Positions 22,220-43,116 of a stretch of 64,000 nt of DNA are shown here, piece by piece (the stretch's first letter is position 1; every line of letters starts with the position of its first letter). The DNA is taken from the NCBI RefSeq assembly GCF_030253575.1, contig NC_080569.1, positions 1,694,001-1,758,000 of the forward strand, in the 5' to 3' direction. The notes under the pieces were generated by a model. It worked only from the letters and a program-made list of their open reading frames with translations. It made no database searches and was not told the origin of the DNA. The translations under genes were made by a program, and so were the position numbers. This DNA comes from Rhododendron vialii. Taxonomy: Eukaryota > Streptophyta > Magnoliopsida > Ericales > Ericaceae.

Positions 22220-24127
22220 ATGAAGCGTCCGACCAACCCCAATTCGAAAGGAGAGAAAATCGATGGTTTGGTGTCGATTGATCAGAAGAAGGTGAAGATG
22301 AAGAAGAAGAAGAACATGATGAGAATGGGAGGGGGTGGTCTCTCGCTCGAAGCCTTCGCGAAAGCCAAAACCAAGTCCAACGACTACAATCCTGCCTTGA
22401 TCAGTATATTCATCTTTCTCTCTCTGCTTTCTTCATATGGAGCATTTCTGTTTTGTGGGTTTCTTTTACAGTTTCATTACTTTGTGTAGATTGTTGTGTT
22501 CGAATGGTTCGGTTGGTTTTGTTTGATGAAATAGTTGTACCATCAACAATGTTCAAATTTCGTTAGAGGTTCTATACTAGTCTTTACATTCTCCCTGAAA
22601 TGATGTACTATTAGGTTGGATGGGAAGACCCTTGCTAACTTATTGCAGGGGTCTTAATTTGCACTCTTGGCATATGCCAAGGGCCCTGTTATTTGTCCCG
22701 TGCTGGCGATTGGGATCTCAGTATCCAGGTTTGGGTTTTGAACCTCGGGCTGGTAAGAGAGGCCGTGTGTTTCTGCCGGGTTTGGAGTTTACTTCTTTTT
22801 CTAGAGGGGTACCAAATTGAGGCATACTATGAATACTAGATATGACCTCAAAACAGCCAAAATACCAGGGTTCTAGGTCGGCCAGTGAAATGTAATCAAT
22901 TACAGATGAATATAGCAAGACGACCTGGATTTAACCGTAAAATATATTCTTGCACGTTACAAATAGGTTTTTGTTTTCACGTCGGCTCTCCTACTTCATA
23001 AAGACGATGAAGTACAGGTCATGAACATGTTAGTTAACTGGATTTCTGCGGATAAGATGTCAAGTTCTAAGCTTTTTCACTTGTCCTAGACCAAGACTCT
23101 TTGTTAAGATCTGGTTACCTCTCAACTTCTCACTGTAAGCAATGGAATAGAAGATGGGGGGGACATTTACTCTTTCCTTTCAAACGGAAGCAAAAAGATA
23201 TATGTATCACCCCGGATTAGTTTGAAAAATGGTAGTGGCAAAGAACTATAAAAACTTGTGCATAACTAGGAATTGTCAACCTTGATCCTCTGTTTCTAAG
23301 AATTCATATTCATGTATATTACTACTAGGCTACTGCTATGTTCATGCGGCGGTACTTAGAATACAGGAATCTTGAGGTACAACCGTTAGGCTAAGAATGC
23401 AATGAATAAAGGTATATGGGGCTCTATAAGTTTATTCATGACTGAAGTGGTTCACGTTGATGACACCCTTCGAGTACTTGATTAGTGTTGAAATTTTGTT
23501 ATAGTTAGATGGATAAAAAAAACTTATTATGGAGACTACGTCCTCTCGAACCAAAGTTCTCTAATTTCTTTTTTCCTTTTCCCAGAGAAGCAAAGGGAGT
23601 TTTATAAGAATGCCAAATACGTTAGCAAGTATAAGAAGTCACTAAAGCAACAGAGCCAGCAGACTGATAATTACCGGCATGTAAGATCGCAGGAGGTGTG
23701 ATTTCATTTCTGCTCTATCTGATTTTTTTATTTTGGTTTTTGTAAAGATTTCATTGCTCTGTCAGTTGGAGATCTTGGTATTTGATGCACGTAAATCTTG
23801 GACTTTTAGCACACTACTCATGGGTGATTTGTGTAGGATGAGAATGAAACCAAAAAAGCTGGTGAAATGAACCAGCGTTATAAGAAAAACAAGAGGAGCA
23901 GTGCACAAAGTTTGCGAGAAGTGTATGAGCAGAAGCACGAAGAGGAAGAGGAGGCAAAGATGGAGAGGGAGGCGATTGTTCGAGCAAAGAAAGAAGAAAG
24001 AGAGAGAACTGAATCTCGAAGAAAAGCTGTAAGAGAGAAGATGCTGAAGAAAACAAGGTCAGGCCAACCTGTCATGAAGTACAGAATTCAGCACCTTTTG
24101 GAGACAATTCAAGGTTCAACTAGTTAG
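22220..24127 (+). CDS. FYV7: rRNA-processing protein, FYV7/CCDC59 family
   Basis: Small basic nucleolar protein of the Fyv7/CCDC59 (TAP26) family, which in yeast acts in early 18S rRNA processing and small-subunit assembly. Exons 22220-22403, 23586-23695, 23837-24127, phases closing to 194 aa. Exon 2 encodes the family core, KKQREFYKNAKYVSKYKKSL. Exon 3 is a highly charged Glu/Arg/Lys helix rich in coiled-coil heptads and ends KTRSGQPVMKYRIQHLLETI, also typical. The N-terminus is Lys-rich with a KMKKKKN stretch that could serve as a nuclear signal. The ATG at 22220 is the first in-frame ATG after the leader; an upstream in-frame GTG is not used. Promoter motifs agree with a ribosome-biogenesis role. 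Symbol by family resemblance, not alignment. Confidence 0.82.
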
Positions 24128-25595
24128 GTGATGAATGAATCCTCCTCCAGTTGTAGTCTGCCCACTCTGATGACTTCATTTGAGAACCTAAAAAAAATCG
24201 CGTACTTGCTAATGTTGTAGTAGTGGTGTTGTGAAATATGACTAAAGATCCAGCTGTTATAACATATATGGACAGCTCAATAGTTTTTGCAACTAATGGA
24301 AAGAATTATATTCTTTTTTAAGAAGTTTGAGATATGACAATTTCCATTCAACATTCTCTCGGGCTGCTGGAAAGGCGAAGAGGTGCTCACACACGCACAT
24401 AGAGAGATTATACTTGCTCCAACGCTTGCTCCAATTCTCATTGACAGAGATGAAACGTAGAATCTTTGATGGAAAGAATGAGTGATCTTGTCCATAGGTT
24501 AAGGATGGCACCGCATTCATTGCATCCATGATCTTGTACAATACGAATGAGAGATTTAATCCAATAGTCTGGATTTAAAAATGTGCTTAGATAACACTAA
24601 ATCTGTGCATTTACATTGCTATTTTTGACCTATTGACATTGAGGCAAACCAAAAAAATGACTTCAAAATTATTTTTGACAGCTAACTTGTTTTGAGAAGT
24701 GAAAATTCAGTTTCAAAGCCCTCGCCTTTCTGTTACAGGCGGTTGGGGCCTGCAACTTAAAAAGACATTGCGCTTGCTGCCTTCCGTCGTTTGAACGCAA
24801 TGGCTCATTGACCCGGCCCCAAACCAAGTCCACTTCTCTCTTCACTTGGAAATGCCACTCTGCAAAATAGGGTTTTGGATAGGGAACCCCCAAATTAATA
24901 TTTCCAGTATTACCATTCTCTGATGCAAGCGCGAACACACACAGATGGGGGAGAACGTATTTGCTCACAAAATTGCCCTGTTATTGTCACCTTGTATAAA
25001 AATTAACTCAAAGAATGGGATTCTTTTCTCGAAAAGATTGGAGTAGATAAGATGGGCTAGGAGAAGCTGGGAAACGGGAGCCAAACCTCAGCAGTAATAC
25101 AGGAAGCATCACACCTAGTAATAAGAGAACACCTGAACCTCTCCAGGAAAATCCCTTGGTACTAGAAAGGTGAAGGGTATCAAGATCAGGAAAAACGAAT
25201 CGACATTTTAACCGGAGCTGTAAGCAAGATCAAAAAAGAAAACAACATGCACCAGCAAAAGAATGAAAAAAAACATGATGCCTTCTAACGAACTGAAGGA
25301 AAGGTCGATCACACTCAGCTCATCACAAATAACTTCAGCAAGGTTCTAATGTAACCAAAACATCTCCAACCTCATTGACAGATGAAATACATAAGCGAAG
25401 CCTGAAATGTAAGCAGCTGTACCACATATCTATCAAGGCAACAAGTTACAGCTACCCCCCCATACTGGAGAACTTTTAACGGTTACCAACATTGAATCAG
25501 AATTGCATTAGCCCATGAACGACAATTAGACCTCGGCAATTGTGTACCAAAGTCTATGAGCTTCGCTGGTACAGCCTCGTCTGACAACCGAGGAG
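24128..25595. other. Region between the convergent FYV7-like and PP4R2 genes
   Basis: 3' regions of both genes. A stretch at about 24,830-24,890 resembles the FYV7-like leader (AGTCCACTTCTCTCT, CTCTGCAAAATAGGGTTTTGG) and may be a decayed duplicate. No open coding sequence recognised. Confidence 0.5.
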
Positions 25596-28500
25596 CTAAG
25601 ATTCAGTAGTAGGGGCAGAATTAGATTCTGATGGTCCAACTATTTGTTCAAAAGCTTCCACGTCCATCGTCATTTCATCAGCTTCTACTTCCGTCATCAC
25701 TTCATCTTTGTCAAGTGTTAACTGTTCAAGTCCATTTTGTTCCGAAATAGCATTCTCCTGGGTTTCCTCACCTCCTTCCTGAGGTTCCTCGCCTCTTCTG
25801 TCAATTTCCTCGGGTTTTTGCATAAGGGAAGGTGGATATGGATCGGCAGAAATAGTCAGAGTAGATGTCACCAACAAATTCTACAAGCAGAAAAGATAAT
25901 GAGGTCCACAGTTGGGAATGTTTTTAGAGGTTATCAAGCTTTGAAATGTTTAGAAGGTAGGGTACTAATGTTTAAACATATCATCTGGATAGCTAAGGTA
26001 CAATATTTCAATTTCAAGGAACCCCAAAATATGACAATGCAAATTATATCAAGATAGAACGCGAAATGAAGCCCAACTTGAAACCAGTTACAAAAAAACC
26101 CAGATCCACATCCCTTCCCTTACTGACTGTGAGAACAGCAAGCAAAGCAGATAGCACCTCCACGGGTTTGTGTTAATTCAAAACCTGAACTGGGAAAACA
26201 TGAACTTCTACATTTGAAAAAGGACAAAATAAAAAATTTTCTTGGAACAGCTTTTCCTAAACTTAATGATCATTTCTCAAGCCTGCATATTGCATAAGGA
26301 GGTGAATTCTAAGAAATAAGGAATATTTATGCATACTTAAAAAACATGAAATGTGATGAGTCATCAAAGTCCATCAAAAGCCATTCTAAGAAAATTTAAT
26401 CTCATCGAATTCAAGTGCATTGACTAATAGAAATGGATATCATAGCATCAAATTAATGAACATTTTCCAAAGAATACGAGACATCGCAAATGGATAGCGG
26501 AAAACCGTCGGAACTGACAAAGAAATTCAAGAAAGCTGAGAAATTTCAGAACTGACTGCTTAAAAACTGGAAAAAATATTGAAGATACCACTTTGAATGG
26601 GCCAAAAAGTTAAATGTTGACCAAAGTACCTTTTCGAGTGCTAGAGCAAGCTTTGAGAGATTTGAATAAATGCTTCTCGAACTCAAAAGGATCTGTTTGG
26701 CAGAAGTTCGACATATTAGTCGCACTACACGAACAGTAAATATTAACCCGCAGATTATTGCCAGAGGAGATGTACAATTAAACCTAGAGACACCAAGTAA
26801 TAGTAAACAATCTCAACAGGTAATAAATCCCCTCAACAGCAAGACACAATCTAAGAAAAAAAGGGATTCAACTGATTCAAAACGTTCAATAAGATTTGGA
26901 TTATCATCAGAAGTCAGAATGGTTGGAAAGAAAAGGAAATTGATGAAGTTATAAGGAAGCTTACAACACAATCAAACATAATACTAATACTGGACAAGCA
27001 AGATCACCTCACAAAGCCTCTGCAGGGTAAAAGGAGGACCTTCTACAAAGCTGAGAAGAGCTGCAAAAGAGAACAACATGCTCAAATGTTATCAACAAAT
27101 ACCATAAAAGGTTTTAGAATAGTGGAACAAACACATGCATAACTAAGCTGAAAACCTCACCAGTATAGTCACACAACATCCAAAGAAATACCAGGATATC
27201 CATCGCTATTGTGCACAATACATTTCCAGCATTAAGAATTGATTACTGTCCAAAAATTAAACAGACATGGGTCTTTATTGAAATTTTACCCCATGGAGCA
27301 AGTGTTCTGGCCTTCTTATTTCAGTAAAGGGTCATTACTTTGCACTGGAAAGTAAGCTCAACAAAGTTTCCTGTTCTAGAAAGAGGCTTAGTTGAATTTC
27401 CTTTCTTAGTTGTCCTAGTTTAATATCATCTTGTGTTATAATAGACTCTAATACAAGACAAAGAGCTCAATCCAAGACAGAGTGACAGACCCATAAACTC
27501 ATAAAGTGAAAAGTATAACAATTCCCTTCATTGTCCAGAAAGAGTACTTTTTTTTTTTGGTGCCTGGCAGTCCAGAAAGAGTACTTAACAAACTAGAAAA
27601 AAAAACAAAGATGGCATACAACCTTTAACAGAATTAACTAGAAGGTGAATTTAATAGGAAGTCCTATGTCTGCATCTATAATGTTCTCCCAAGCAAGGAG
27701 ACAGACAGGACAGTTAGAAGCAGTGATGGTACTATAATACTAGAAGTACCTTCATCCAACCTCCTCGCCAACTCTGGATAAGTCTCTCCTAGTGAAGAAC
27801 TTTGCTGCTCGCTAGTCATCTTCGCCTCCGGATATTCAGACAGGACCTTCATTTGAGAGGGGGAGAATCTTAGCGGTTAAGCCTTAAAAGTCCTTGGAGC
27901 AAAAACTTGAACATGCTTTTTTGAACATCCAACCAAGTAAACTCTAGATGATCACTACAAATTATCTGAAACCCATATGTAAGCCTACCTCCCCGTACCT
28001 GCATTAGCTGAAAGGACAACAACCTCTTCAATTTGTCCCAATCATGCCTGAGAACAAACATAAACGGCATGACTACAAACAGTACTGAAATAAGATCTAT
28101 GACTAGTACAGGGTATTATCTTCAATTATGCAGACAAAACGATTAAATAACTTGAAACATATGCCTACAAAGCTACATAAGAGTTTCTGCTCGCATATGA
28201 TACTCTCCTCAACTCAAGTCATTTGAGTTTGTTGGCAAAGCTTCAAGATGTGGACCTTTTGTATCAGAGAAGGGAAATATAATATAGTATTGCACTCAAA
28301 CTGGAAAGCGAAGTCCATCAGAGGACTAAGTGCCAACCATTCTCAAAACTGCAGGCTCTACCTAAGCAAACAGTCAAAACATCTTTACCATCAAGTAGAC
28401 GAGACAAGATGAAGAACACCAAAGCACTTAATGAGCTCATTGCAAAAGAACATCCTCGACAAACTTGTGTAACCCCAAAGACAAAAGGAAAGAATATCAT

Positions 28501-30634
28501 TTTGCAAGATATTTTGCTGAGTGGAGCCATAGAGAACTCAAAAGCAAACTGTCCGAATCGTTGAACATCCCATTTTCTTGCTTACTAAACTGGGTTCTAA
28601 ACCTTTTCCCCTTGTTCAAAACAATTTTCTTGTGAGTGGTCATGGCAGGGCCAGCTCGGAGTTTTTTTGGGCCCAATGCGAACTTTTTGAAATGGGGCCC
28701 TTTATATAATTCAAAAATAAAAAATTAAGAAGATAAAAAATACTGTTTAAAGAAAAGATTACGAGTATTCAAAACTATAATAGCAAAAAACTGGATAATC
28801 ATTCTACAGTATTAATTTGAAATATATTATTTAGACATCACTATTTTTGCATTTTTCGAAACAAAAGCAGTAATTAAGATCTCATAGTCAAGTTTAACCA
28901 TCATTTTTTTTGTCCTTTTGTTTTAAACTTCTACATCACTATTTTTGCATTTTTCGCAAAAGCAATAATTAAGATCTCATAGTCAAATTTAGCCATCATT
29001 TTTTTGTCCTTTTGTTTTGAACTTCTATTTAAATTGGACCCTAAGTTTTATAGGACATTTTCCTACTAATTATATCTATATAAATATATAAGGGCATAAA
29101 AATTTGAGGCCCCAAAAAATAGGAAAAAATTGGAGGCCTGATGTGGCCGCATCCTCAGCATATGCCCAAAGCCGGCCTTGGGTCATGGGTAGGATGCTTT
29201 GTACACCCCCACAACAAAAGAAAAAATGCTCCAAGAAGATTCTGCTCTTGATTTTAGTCATAATAGCTTAAAGCCTTAAATGGCTGCTCATACTTTGAAT
29301 GCACTTTCTCCCTCTAGATAAATTCCGGGACAAGGTGACGGGGGAACCATGGAAAGAATGAATGAAGAAAGACAATATGCACAATCACAATACTTTTACA
29401 ATCTCCTTTGAAAAATATGAGATACTAGCTTCAGAACCCCTCATCGACAAAAAAAAAAAAAAGAAGAAGCTTCAGAACCCCTAGTTTTGCTTTTTCTTCG
29501 AATCATCATATTATTCATCACTACCATGGCATCACCAAAAGCCTTTGCTTCATACAACTCGTCTTGACATTATTCTCACGGCAAGCCACAAAACAGCTAA
29601 CATAAAGACAGATGTAGCTCTAAAATAAAACAAACTTGAGAGTTGTCATATATGAACATCATGGAGTAAAATAATATAATAATAAAGACCTGATTATAAC
29701 GATTACAAGCATTCCGCTTCTATAGGGTTCGGATGTTGGATGAACTTATTGCATTAGCTTGGGTCTGTTGGTACTTGAAATGTTGATGGAAGTCCCAGAA
29801 CCAAGTTTATGCATCAACGCCAGTCTTTTCATCCACAGATACAAAAAAATGTAATGCAGAATAAAGTAACATAACAACTTGTAGAGGAGATGTAATAATA
29901 AGGTAGAGCCATACCAAAATTTCCCAGTTGAAGCAATAACTTCAAGTATAGTTCTGGCTTCTTCTTCTCCAATCTCATGCTTGTACTCCATTCCTCTAAG
30001 ATGGTCATGTACAGTACAACTTTGGTAAGTCAACTGTAGCAAAAATTGCCAGACTAAACTTGCACATTATGATTCCACAATTCAAGAAGGTTTGCGGTAT
30101 CCAAAACAGAAGAAGTATAGTCATAATGATTCCAATTTTCAAAAGTTTTGGTTTTAAAATACAAAACCTTTTGCATCATGAGCATCTGGCACTGCCGCAT
30201 TGGTGATTGGGTCCAAGAAGAAGAACCAGCCACCGATGCAGCAGTGCGTAGAGCAACTGCAACAGCTTTGTACATCTAATAATAGAAGAACTCTACATAC
30301 TTGAGTATCTCAACAAGATGGAAACCAATACATATGTACAAATTTATGAAAGAAAAAAGTATAATCCCTGCACTATGGATAACAACAGCAGTCCAAAAGG
30401 GCAAAAAGAATGTGTCAAACAAATAGTGATCGGGTATCTTCCCAAAACCAACAGTGCAAACAAAGCTTGGTAGAACTAAAATGTCAAAATGGCTAAAAGT
30501 AAAAAAAGCTAAATCGAAAGCAGCATATACCCTTGGTTTGCAACATCAGGGGCCACGGGACTGTCGTGATTGCCAACATCATTGCAAGAAGTAGGTGGTG
30601 AATGATGCAAAATATCATTCGAGGATATCTCCAT
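25596..30634 (-). CDS. PP4R2: Protein phosphatase 4 regulatory subunit 2
   Basis: Regulatory subunit that, with R3, targets the PP4 catalytic subunit; in plants PP4 acts in DNA repair, meiosis and miRNA processing. Exons (minus): 30634-30531, 29995-29915, 28047-27999, 27846-27750, 27060-27008, 26692-26630, 25880-25596; all phases close, 243 aa. Conserved blocks: GEEEARTILEVIASTGKFWHD, WDKLKRLLSFQLMQVLSEYP, LLSFVEGPPFTLQRLCE, LALALEKNLLVTSTLTI. The C-terminal ~75 residues are acidic (EEPQEGGEETQE). The 5' exon and its join are less certain: donor GG|GTATATG and acceptor CATCTTAG match in phase. A non-coding leader exon probably lies near 31,545-31,600 (CAT|GTAAGAG), giving a ~0.9-kb leader intron. 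Intron 2 holds a hAT element. Confidence 0.88.
28646..29180. mobile_element. hAT-like element in PP4R2 intron 2
   Basis: Termini CAGGGCCAGCTCGGAG and, inverted, CAAGGCCGGCTTTGGG; perfect 8-bp target duplication GGTCATGG (28638-28645 and 29181-29188). The interior contains an imperfect tandem duplication of ~90 bp (about 28,841-28,932 and 28,939-29,024). No transposase. Confidence 0.9.
30054..30275 (-). other. Exon-like open segment in PP4R2 intron 1
   Basis: An open 73-codon frame with a GC-richer central part between a GTTGCAG-type acceptor and an AAAAG|GTTTTG-type donor, lying between PP4R2 exons 1 and 2. It is not needed for a closed reading frame. Could be a cassette exon, a remnant, or chance. 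Confidence 0.25.
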
Positions 30635-31350
30635 GACCAGTATTCTCTCTGCATGAAAGGATAAAAACAGTAAGAGTTTATTATTGCAGCTACAAGAGAT
30701 AGGGAAACATACATGGATCCATAAAGAATCAGCTACCAATTTAATTTCAAACCATTTCATACAAAAGAACATTGGAGAGTACTGACTAATGGGATATCAG
30801 ATTATCCTAATATCAAATAGCAACGAAAGTGCAAAATTTAAGGCACTGGTACGACTAGTTACGAAATGTACTTTTGTTCCACCTACCAACAAACAAATCT
30901 GAGAACTTCACATAACTATTTTGAGAGAAACCCAATTCAAATAGAAAAAAGAACGGTGATGATTATGATAACTATCAAAAGCCACTGCTAACAACCTTTC
31001 ACAGCTTGGCAAGTTTCCTCAGCTGAACTCAACAGTTTTTAGCCAACCTCTTCACAATCTAAAGAGACCCATCTGAATCCTCTGCAGCAATGTTTCACAA
31101 AATCAACAACACAAAATCAAGAAGAAAAAAATAAAAAAACTAGAGAATTATGGGATAACTGTAAATTCGATCCCAAAGAAAAAAACTTCCTTTGGTCTGA
31201 CTGAGTCTTCGATTTTCCCGCAACAAAACAACTCTTCTGGTATGTTTCTGTTTTCGTTATTTTGATCGTCAGATACTCTATGAGGTCAGATATTTGGAAC
31301 AACAAACTGCTACGAAGCTTTATTTACTTGACAACAACAGTCTACAACGA

Positions 31351-31358
31351 AAACCCTA
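31351..31358 (-). promoter_or_regulatory. Telo-box in PP4R2 leader region
   Basis: AAACCCTA on the plus strand (TAGGGTTT in gene sense), in the inferred leader intron about 190 bp after the leader exon. Confidence 0.35.
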
Positions 31359-31684
31359 GTTTTTAAGATCTGTAGCGGCGAGATACAGAGATCTTCTGGA
31401 TTCTACTACTGGATTTCCAAATTCACATAGAACGAAGTAGGAAAGACTGATGGAAACAGAAAGAATTAATATAGAAAGAAGATTATAAAAGTAGTAAAAG
31501 TAATGACAGTAGGAGAGAGGATGAAGATTGTGGACTCTTACATGGCGCGGAGGGATTCCCACTCTCCCGCTGCTCTCTCTCTCTCTCTCTCTCTAATGCA
31601 GCTACTCCGTCCGTTCAGTGTTCGCAATATTACCCGCACAAAAAAGAAATAATTTATTGGTGTTTTCTCTTTGAGTTATTTTTC

Positions 31685-31890
31685 AATGTGGCCGCAAACA
31701 CGGAACATATGACGCAAATTGGTAACAGGTGGCTGCAAATTTTTAATACCTGGACGTAAACTTTTAACATCTAGCTGCAAATTTTTAATATCTGGCCGCA
31801 AACTTTGAAACTTAGACACAAACTTGTTATACCTGGCCGCAAACATGGAACACATGGCAGCAGAGTCGAAACAGATGGCCCCGAATTTTT
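31685..31890. repeat. Degenerate ~28-bp repeats (CTGGCCGCAAACTTTTAA-like)
   Basis: Seven or so loose copies with the pattern catctggccgcaaa...taa. Upstream of the PP4R2 leader on the other side of a CT tract (31,573-31,593). Function unknown. Confidence 0.55.
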
Positions 31891-32018
31891 TGTGAGTTAT
31901 TAATTCATCTCGACAACTGAAATCGGAAAAGTAACCAGGATAAAGCCATCTTGGATATTTTAGGAGTGTTCCACTCAGAGTCCTAGCACCTATTTTAAAA
32001 GAAAAAATTTAGTGATAA

Positions 32019-32852
32019 GTTAACTATAAGAAACTTGTAAAATCTCTAGTTTACCTCAATAATTTGTAGAGTCTCTAATTCACTTGCTTAATAAGCCCAC
32101 CTCCACCCCCACTGAAAAGTTTGCCGGAAAGTTTACCGAAGTGCCTAATGCCTTGTTTGTTTCTCTCTTTTTTTTTAAAAAATCGGATTCAAAAAATACT
32201 CATTATTCCTATTTCAATCATTATTCATATTTTTAATCATTATTTTCATTTCTCTTTCTCTATCTCTCTCCACACATTACATTTACTTTCAATCGTTACT
32301 CTCATAAAAAAAATTCTGAAAGACTCATCCAAATACAGCATAAACCACTAAAACCCTACGAAATTAAGTGCCTAAACCACTAAAACTCTATGAAACTAAG
32401 TGCACCCTAAAACCCTATGAAAATACCTAAAATCCTAAACCCGATGAAAGTGCCTAAAATTCTAAACCTAATGAAAGTGCCTAAATCACTAAAACCCAAT
32501 AAAACTAAGTGCACTCTAAAACCATATGAAAGTGCCTAAATTTTTCAGCGAACTTTCTGACACCGGTCAACTTCTCGGCGATAATGTGGCGAGAGGGTAT
32601 AAATATTAAATTAAAATGAAATGGACTGGACCTACTATAAAATATTAAAAATGAACTAGAAGCCTCGGGTACCACAACCAAGATCAGACGGTGAGGAGCC
32701 AGCCGGCCATGTTCCTTGATATCATCGATCATAGCGTGCCATTAAATTGACACAGTGATACCCTTTTCGCGGTCTCTCAAATTCGTCAAACGTGAAATTA
32801 GAAATAGTAGTAGTTCCCTCTCTCCTCCAACTCTTCTTCCCTCCCTTGGAAG
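32019..32852. repeat. Duplicated NHX upstream region, copy A
   Basis: Closely matches copy B: GTTAACTATAA..., CCACCTCCACCCCCACTGAAAA, TATAAATATTAAATT, then GCCTCGGGTACCACAACCAA and the CT-rich leader block ending CCCTCCCTTGGAAG. It stops there, next to a fold-back element. It carries an extra ~55 bp near 32,700 and lacks a ~200-bp segment found in copy B. Confidence 0.85.
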
Positions 32853-32916
32853 GGACAGAGGGTGTGTGCCATGCAGCTTCGTGCTGCACAGCGTGCTGCA
32901 CAGTCTCCGGCGAGGC

Positions 32917-33224
32917 TTTTCCGGCATTGTTCCAACAATCGGAGACGTTCACCGCGTAGAGCTCGTCGAGTTCTACATGTGCACCAAAAATCAGCTTGAT
33001 CAAATATCGTTAAGGTCCTCATCCGAACATATATAACTTGAAAAAAATGGATTTAGTGGTTTTGATCCAGTGTTTCGTATCCATTAGGATTCATTTTTTT
33101 TCAAGTTATATATGTCCGGACGAGGCCCTTAACGATATTTGATCGAGCTGATTTTTGGTGCACAATTAGAACTCGACGAGCTCTACGCGGTGAACGTCTC
33201 CGATAGTCGGAACGATGCCGGAAA
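32917..33224. mobile_element. Fold-back element with ~135-bp arms
   Basis: Arms about 32917-33052 and 33088-33224 are inverse copies (CCGGCATTGTTCCAACAATC vs its inverse; GTTCACCGCGTAGAGCTCGT; AAATCAGCTTGATCAAATAT). The open frames on both strands are by-products of the palindrome. It separates copy A from copy B of the duplication. Confidence 0.85.
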
Positions 33225-33316
33225 ATCATAACATTTTGAGAATCATAACATTTTAGTGTGTTTTAATAAGAGTGCATATGATACACATCCAAATAAAGAG
33301 TGTGTATTGTAGCACT
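33225..33316. mobile_element. Truncated MITE, same family as 18,034-18,312
   Basis: Ends TGCATATGATACACATCC...GTGTATTGTAG, matching the terminus of the complete copy, and has the same ATCATAACATTTT-type interior. Its other end is missing at the fold-back boundary. Confidence 0.55.
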
Positions 33317-34126
33317 TCCCAGTTAACTATAAGGAACTTGTAGAATCTCTAGTTCACCTCAATAATTTGTAGAGTCCCTAATTCACTTGCTTAATAAGCC
33401 CACCTCCACCCCCACTGAAAAGTTTGACGGAAAGTTCACCGAAGTGCCTAATGCTTTGTTTGTTTCTCTTTTTTTTTTTTAAAATCAGATTCAAAAAATA
33501 CTCATTATCCCTATTTCAATCATTACTCATATTCTTAATCATTATTCTCATTTCTCTTTCTCTATCTCTCTCCACACATTATCTTTACTTTCAATCGTTA
33601 CTCTCATAAAAAAAATTCTGAAAGACTCATCCAAATACAGCATAAACCGCAAAAACCCTACGAAATTAAGTGCCTAAACCACTAAAACTCTATAAAACTA
33701 AGTGCACCCTAAAACCCTATGAAAATATCTAAAATCCTAAACCCGATGAAAGTGCTTAAAAACCCAATGAAACTAAGTGCACTCTAAAACCATATGAAAA
33801 TGCCTAAATTTTTTAGCGAACTTTCTGACACTGGTCAACTTCACGGCGATAATGTGGCGGAAGAGTATAAATATTAAATTGAAATGAAGTGGACAGGACC
33901 TACTATAAAATATTAAAAATGAACTAGAGACTTTATTAACTTAGAAGGTGGAGCCTGACTCTTCAAATTCTTTATAGTTGATTTAAGACTAATTTTTTAT
34001 ATTTTCATTTATTACTTTATTTTCAATCATTTATATTTTCACACGTACAAATATAAAATTCCAAAACGAACGGGTGAAAATAGTAAAATAAACTCCCAGC
34101 GTAAAATCTACGGTGGAATGTAAAAG

Positions 34127-43116
<8,990 letters not shown>

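Noticed and set aside
32722..33036. Several ~90-codon frames on both strands
   Set aside because: By-products of the duplicated NHX leader and of the fold-back palindrome.
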